Below the pieces are notes generated by a model, which saw only the letters and a program-made list of their open reading frames with translations, searched no databases and was not told where the DNA came from. DNA of 64,000 nucleotides from assembly GCF_008831285.2 (NCBI RefSeq), contig NC_045144.1, positions 15,611,858 through 15,675,857 on the forward strand. Direction: 5' to 3'. The translations under genes and the position numbers were made by a program. The stretch comes from Nymphaea colorata (lineage: Eukaryota > Streptophyta > Magnoliopsida > Nymphaeales > Nymphaeaceae). Within the stretch, counting starts at the first letter, position 1. Each line of letters opens with the position of its first letter. Of this stretch, positions 58,500 through 64,000 are shown one piece after another.

Positions 58500-60560
58500 T
58501 GCACAATTTAACTAAAATGAAATAATTATAAAGTGATATATAACGAAATAAAATAAAATAAGATAAAATAGATAAATAAATAAATAAAAGCAGTTTTTCA
58601 TATAAAAAGCATAAAACCATTTTTTATTTAAAATATGTATAAAATTGGTTTTTGTTACAAATGAGTGGCCGACCGTTTTGAGTGACTCCAGGCTCGTTTT
58701 AAATCCAGATTGGGTTTGATTGGTCGCCGATGCATTCTAGTGAGTGATTTAAGCTCAAAAATAAATTTTTAGCGCGTGACATATAACAAAGGAAAAGTCT
58801 GTGCATGCGCGCATGGCGCTCATGGCACCAAATTTTGTCGTTTCAATATTGGGTTTGGATTTTGAGTTTGAAATTCTTGATTTAGATCTAAATTTAGATT
58901 TTGGATATGATAGTTGGATTTTGAATTTGAATCTTGCGCCTAAAGTTGGGTTTTGAATTTAAATTTTGTGTTTGGGTTTGGACAACAGTTTAGAAATTCA
59001 TGTTGGATCTAATAGTCACAAATTTGTTTTGCGTCTAGGATTGAGCTCAGGATCCGAAGATTAAATCTGAATACAATATTTTTAAAAAAATTTGGGGTGA
59101 TAACAAGCACTCGCATGCTATTCCAGCTAAGGGGTTGTTTATTAACAATAACATAGCAACAACCCGCTACAAAAAATGGAACAAATGCATAGAACACTAT
59201 AACAAGTTGAATCTACTCTGTTTTTCTTAAACAGATTCATATGATAGTAGCAATGTGTTATTGTTATCAAATGGGCCTTAAAGCATAGCCATGCATGCAG
59301 GTTGTCTATATTCAACATATTTTGTCATTTCATGCACATTTCTTTATTGACGTTGATCATACAAGTAGTGAAAGATAAGATTGACATATGGTAATACTAC
59401 CAAAGTGGTTGTCATGTGTTAATTATTTCTTTCGTTTACTATAAAGGTTTAATGACATAGTGAATACTGCTTTGTAAAATGTTTTGATAATGCTTATATT
59501 TTGAATGTTTGATTATGAAGCATAGATGAGGGTAATATCCACATTAAGAGCGGTAAAAGACTTAGATAAGTGTGCATTGGTGACCACCAAAGTGGCATAG
59601 TGCATGACTTATCTTGTATTCTATACTGCTATATGTGTAGTTCAAAGTTGGATTGTACTTAAACTTATTGAAGTGCTGTGCGGTACCCAAAGATAGTCTA
59701 TCATTTTCAAAGTTTAAATAGGGTAAAATAGGAGACATACACTCCAGCATTTGGCACGTAGTGCCCAAAGGTGCAATGTCCATTTGTCATGGTTTTGTAT
59801 GGATTTCTTAGTTTTATCAATTATAGTTTAGGTGGAGTACCTTTTGTTGTTAGGGTTTATCACCAAAGTGGTTCCCTAATGACCCCTTGTACTTGCCTTG
59901 GAAAGAGTAAATATAAAGAGCCTTGAAAATTTACCTTTCCATCAAAGTCTCGTATTAAAGACATTCTCTTGATTAATAGTTTAAATTTTACTAGATAAGA
60001 TTGTCTGTCTAGTTGTTTTGACATGAAGAGTTTGTCAAACTGTAGTTGATTGCACCTTGTGAGTGTGTGTCCATAAAATTCTCCATAAGTGTAAAAGGGA
60101 GAATTTATCTCTTACTTTAGTGCCCATAAATACAAAAGAGAATGAGCTTTCCTAATGGTACGGAGTACACTAGCACATGCTATATGGTTTATAACTTCAT
60201 TGAGATCTGATGAAAGTGAGCTTCATAAGTTCATGCATGATCATAGTCAAATAATGAAGTTGTATACATACAGTTTCCTTTTCATTATTTGTTTTTAGAA
60301 AGGATTGATAATCATTTGTTGTGTATCAACAATGAGAAATTGTTTTAGATCTTCTTATTAATATATTGGTGCCATATTATTTGGGGATTATTTGTGCATT
60401 TCGCTAGTTGGATACATTACATTTTATGTGATCACAATTGAGTATGTTATATGATTCTTAACAATGCTGTTTTGCATTTTGCATCAAGTTTCCTCTCCAG
60501 TACATGCATGTCCATTTTTTGCATGAGGGATGGCATGAACCAACACATCGTTTTAGAGAG
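58500..60560. other. Intergenic, AT-rich, nothing recognised
   Basis: Holds an ATAAATAAAT-type simple stretch near 58560-58600 and TTTGGATTTTGAATTTGAA-like word repeats at 58850-58980. No gene was recognised. Confidence 0.4.
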
Positions 60561-60689
60561 TAAGAGAGATTACAATGGGAATCGGCCCTGCTCCCCTTTG
60601 CCGGAAGGCCTGTGCTCATCACCGGGCTGTAATGGCAAAGGAGAAATCAACTTGTGCACTGTAGCAGGTGAAGCTTCAACAATGAATAC

Positions 60690-61005
60690 TTCATGCCTCC
60701 CCTTCTTTGCAAACACGCCATTCTTAACAATTGTAGTCAAGCCTGCAGCTTGAATTGTTGAGAGAAAACGAGTGATCATAATGGCAGATCTGTTCACAAT
60801 TACTTTGTCCAATGTTTCCAGAGCCACATGTTCTGATTCAGCACCAGAGCAGAAGTGGCCTCAACAAGCAGAAGAATCTTTGGTTTCTTGATGATTGCCC
60901 TTGTAATGTCCATCCGCTGCTTTTGTCCTCCATATCATTGAATTTCTTGCAGTATAGAGACAAAGCCATGCACATTAGCTGCTTATGATGCTGCAATTTT
61001 TTGTC
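60690..61005 (-). pseudogene. ABCB NBD2 remnant
   Basis: The minus-strand translation in pieces resembles the exon 12 region: AANVHGF, then [20 protein letters not shown] (signature end), then [10 protein letters not shown] (Walker B with the catalytic Asp-Glu pair reduced to Val-Glu), then [20 protein letters not shown] (H-loop region, with the histidine lost) and KKGRHEVFI. Stops and a frameshift interrupt it, and Walker A is absent. It is closer to NBD2 of the intact gene than to NBD1. It ends about 0.65 kb before the foldback array. Confidence 0.8.
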
Positions 61006-61009
61006 TGCC

Positions 61010-61665
61010 TCAAAAGTTAATCCAAAACCCAGATTTAAGCATTGGGAAAATCAGAAACCCCCATGAAAATTTGATTTATCATGTGCAACAGTGATTTCAA
61101 AGCAGACGTATAAAAAAATTTTGTCGGCTTTGATTCTTTTTGTACTCGAATAGTTTTAAAATTGGTTTAGAAGAATTTGAAACAAGATTTAGCAAAGAAA
61201 GCTTTGAAATCGATTGGATTTTCATTAAAATTGCTGGATGTGTTCTTCCTCTTTTCTGGTGGCAATTCATGAGTTTTGATGCAAAATGTGGGTTTTCGAC
61301 TTGATTAAATTGGGAACATTTTCTTGACGACATTTTTGCATTAGATTTGGAATGTTTTTGGATCAATAATCGATAGAAAACCGCAACGATCGGCTAGATT
61401 TTGGGGCAAAACTAAACCCTGTTACTGTCATTTAATACTGGGCATCGGATCGGGACACACTGGCCTAAGGCTTAACAAAGTTGGGCACAGCTTTTTTAAG
61501 ATGAATGCACCATGAAAAAGTTCTCATGGCATGATAGCCAATACTTAATTTCTTCTGTTCGCTTAAAGAATGTATCACCTAGTTAAATTTTGTTATTATC
61601 TCATATTTAGATAGGGTTGTTATACGCCAAAAAAACAACAACCAACCCAAAGGAACATAAAAAAA
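61010..61665. other. Intergenic, nothing recognised
   Basis: A short GGGCATCGGATCGGGAC word near 61440 resembles the hAT-like word repeats. No gene was recognised. Confidence 0.35.
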
Positions 61666-61667
61666 CC

Positions 61668-64000
61668 TCATGAAACCACAACCAAGCATGAGAATGCTAG
61701 AAACGTATGGACAATTAACCACGTCTCCATCGAAATCCTTATAAAATCAAGCATCTAGATACAAATCTACGAAAATCCAATACCAGGAGATGACATTGGG
61801 AAGAAAGCATAGTCGACCAAGAGATCCGCAATTTTTCCAAGCTGCAAAAACAGCAAACGAGAATGAAGATCCAAGCGACTCCTCCCCCTTGTCTCCTTTA
61901 TCCTTTACTATCGTGAAATTTTTCCGAAACATTCAACTCTCGCCCCAATCTAACGGCAGGAAGTCGGAACTTAGGGTTTTAGCTGCAGAAGTCAGAGAAA
62001 ACTTGACAGAGAGACCATACGAAGCAAGGAAAAGTGTGAAAGCATTCACGAGAGCAAGAGAGAGAGAGATCTGAGGCTTAGCACAATTCTTGCCTCCGTA
62101 TTTGATGCGCAACAACATTTGCGTCGTCTTCACTTCCCTCCCTTTCACTCTTTTTTATATTTCAGATTAAGTCTGAAATACGAAAACACTCTAAAAATTT
62201 TTCGTTCAATGAACAACATGTTGTAGAAGCCAAGCCGCAAGCGAATAAAAATTAAAGAAACTTGACCTCAACAGCTTTGTTCTAATGGCCGAGGAAATGA
62301 TGGTCGTTGCAGCATAAGTTTTGGTGTGTTTTCATATTTTTCCCTGAATATGAAATATAAAAAACAGCGAAAACAGGAGAAAGGGAGACGACGTAGACGC
62401 CGTTCCTCATCAAATACGGAAGCAAGAATTGTGCTTAGCTTCATGTCTATCTCTTTCTCTTGCGATCGCTTTCACTCGCTTCCTTGCTCAGTAGATTCTC
62501 TCTATCAATTTTTTTTGTAACTTTTACGGCAAGAACTCTATGTTCCTATTCCTTGCCATTGGATGGAGAAGAGAATTGAATATTTGAATCCGAATGAATT
62601 CAAATACGAAGCCACAATCCAGCACAAGAACTCCATAAACATATGGACAATAACCAGATTTCCATAAAAATTCCTGTAAAACTGAGCATCAGGATAAAAA
62701 TATGCGAAAATTCAGTACTTGGAGCTGATGCCGGAAACAAGGCACAATTGATCAAGAGATCTGCAATTTTGCCAAGCTGCAAAAACAGCAAAGGAGAACG
62801 AAGATCCAAGCGACTCCTCCCTCCTGTCTCCTTCTCCCTTTACTTATCGTGCAATTTTTCTGAAACATTCGACTCTCACCCCAATCCAATGGCAGGAAAT
62901 CAGAACTGAGGGTTTTAGCTGCAAAAGTTAGAGAAAACTTGACAGAGAGACCTTATCGAGCAAGGAAGCACGTGAAAGCATTCGCGAGAGAAAGAGAGAG
63001 AGAGATCTGAGTGTTAGCACAATTCTTGCCTCCGTATTTGATGCGCAACGACATTTGCGTCGTCTTCACTTCCCTCCCTTTCACTCTTTTTTATATTTCA
63101 GATTAAGTCTGACATACGAAAACACTCTAAAAACTTTCCGTTCAATGACCAACATGTTGTAGAAGCCAAGCCGCAAGCGAATAAAAATTAAAGAAACTTG
63201 ACCTCAACAGTTTTGTTCTAATGGCTAAGGAAATGATGGTCATTGCAGCATAAGTTTTGGGGTGTTTTCATATTTTTCCCTGAATCTGAAATATAAAAAA
63301 CAGCGAAAACGGGAGAAAGGGAGACGACGTAGACGCCGTTCCGCATCAAATACGGAAGCAAGAATTGTGCTTAGCTTCATGTCTCTCTCTTTCTCTTGCG
63401 ATCGCTTTCGCTCGCTTCCTTGCTCGGCAGATTCTCTCTGTCAATTTTTTTTTAACTTTTGCAGCAAGAACCCTAAGTTCCTATTCCTTGCCATTGGATG
63501 GAGAAGAGAATCGAATATTTGAATCCGAATGAATTCAAATACGAAGCCACAATCCAACACAAAAACTCTGTAAACATATGGACAATTAACTGGATCTCCA
63601 TCAAAATTCCTTTAAAATGTAGCATCTAGATACAAATCCGCGAAAATTCAATACCTGGAGCTGACGCCGGAAAAAAGGCACAGTTGATCAAGAGATCTGC
63701 AATTTTGGCGAGCTGCAAAAACAACAAACAAGAACAAAGATCCAAGTGACTCCTCCCTCCTGTCTCCTTTTCCCTTTACTTATCGTGCAATTTTTCTGAA
63801 ACATTCAACTCTCGCCCGAATCCAATGGCAGGAAATCGGAACTTAGGATTTTAGCTGCAGAAGTCAGAGAAAACTTGACAGAGAGACCTTACCGAGCAAG
63901 GAAGCGCGTGAAAGCATTCGTGAGAGCAAGAGAGATCTGAGGCTTAGCACAATTCTTGCCTCCGTATTTGATGCGCAACGACATTTGCGTCGTCTTCACT
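61668..64000. repeat. Tandem array of foldback units, period 930-936 bp, running off the window
   Basis: At least two complete units and part of a third. Anchors recur at constant spacing: TGCCTCCGTA at 62091, 63027 and 63957; TATGGACAA-type at 61706, 62642 and 63577; ATGGTCGTTGCAGCATAAG-type at 62301 and 63236. Within each unit, a left arm (about 61.69-62.19 kb in unit 1) and a right arm (about 62.30-62.57 kb) are inverted copies around a loop of about 110 bp. Read outward, both arms show CT-rich tracts and an AAACCCTAA-like motif. Open frames inside are arm artefacts. The same family makes up 48.28-51.06 kb. Confidence 0.9.

Noticed and set aside
57190-60560. Possible LTR retrotransposon
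   Set aside because: A TATA-like box is present, but I found no pair of long terminal repeats, primer-binding site, or gag/pol-like protein.
1-64000. CRISPR arrays, rRNA genes or intact tRNA genes
   Set aside because: No regularly spaced short repeats with unique spacers, no rRNA-like conserved stretches and no complete cloverleaf were seen; the tRNA-like boxes found look like SINE heads.

Overview
This is nuclear DNA from a flowering plant. Genes carry GT-AG introns, are widely spaced, and sit in AT-rich DNA full of microsatellites, hAT-like fragments and other transposon debris. Every recognised gene belongs to a plant family. The species cannot be fixed from the sequence.

Four genes look intact. 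A short receptor-like kinase of the Arabidopsis At1g78530 type lies at 512-3965 (minus, 5 exons, 354 aa). A single-exon, tail-anchored coiled-coil protein resembling peroxisomal and mitochondrial division factors lies at 12787-13992 (plus, 401 aa). A conserved secreted plant protein of unknown function (I believe DUF7705) lies at 17281-21278 (minus, 4 exons, 520 aa). A full-length ABCB/MDR-type ABC transporter lies at 24211-30965 (minus, 12 exons, 1280 aa). I placed exon joints by hand from splice signals and reading-frame continuity; each multi-exon model sums to a whole number of codons and to a plausible family length.

The right half (32.6-64 kb) is mostly intergenic. It holds two decayed relatives of the ABCB gene on the same strand: a large pseudogene at 43.5-46.4 kb that lacks exons 4-7 and the Walker A motif of the second nucleotide-binding domain, and a small remnant of that domain at 60.69-61.0 kb. 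An ankyrin-type fragment at 52.3-52.5 kb is another possible gene relic.

The most unusual structure is a family of foldback elements. One copy (48.28-49.89 kb) is a near-perfect palindrome with arms of about 765 bp around a loop of about 70 bp. A second (50.04-51.06 kb) follows directly. A third locus, from 61.67 kb to the window edge, is a head-to-tail array of inverted-repeat units with a period of 930-936 bp that runs out of the window. Each arm reads outward like a plant 5' leader, with CT-rich tracts and an AAACCCTAA-type motif.

Small non-autonomous transposons are common. Two have clear 8-bp target-site duplications: 9914-10212 (perfect) and 39191-39406 (7 of 8). The genes show no sign of working together as a pathway; they are independent plant loci.
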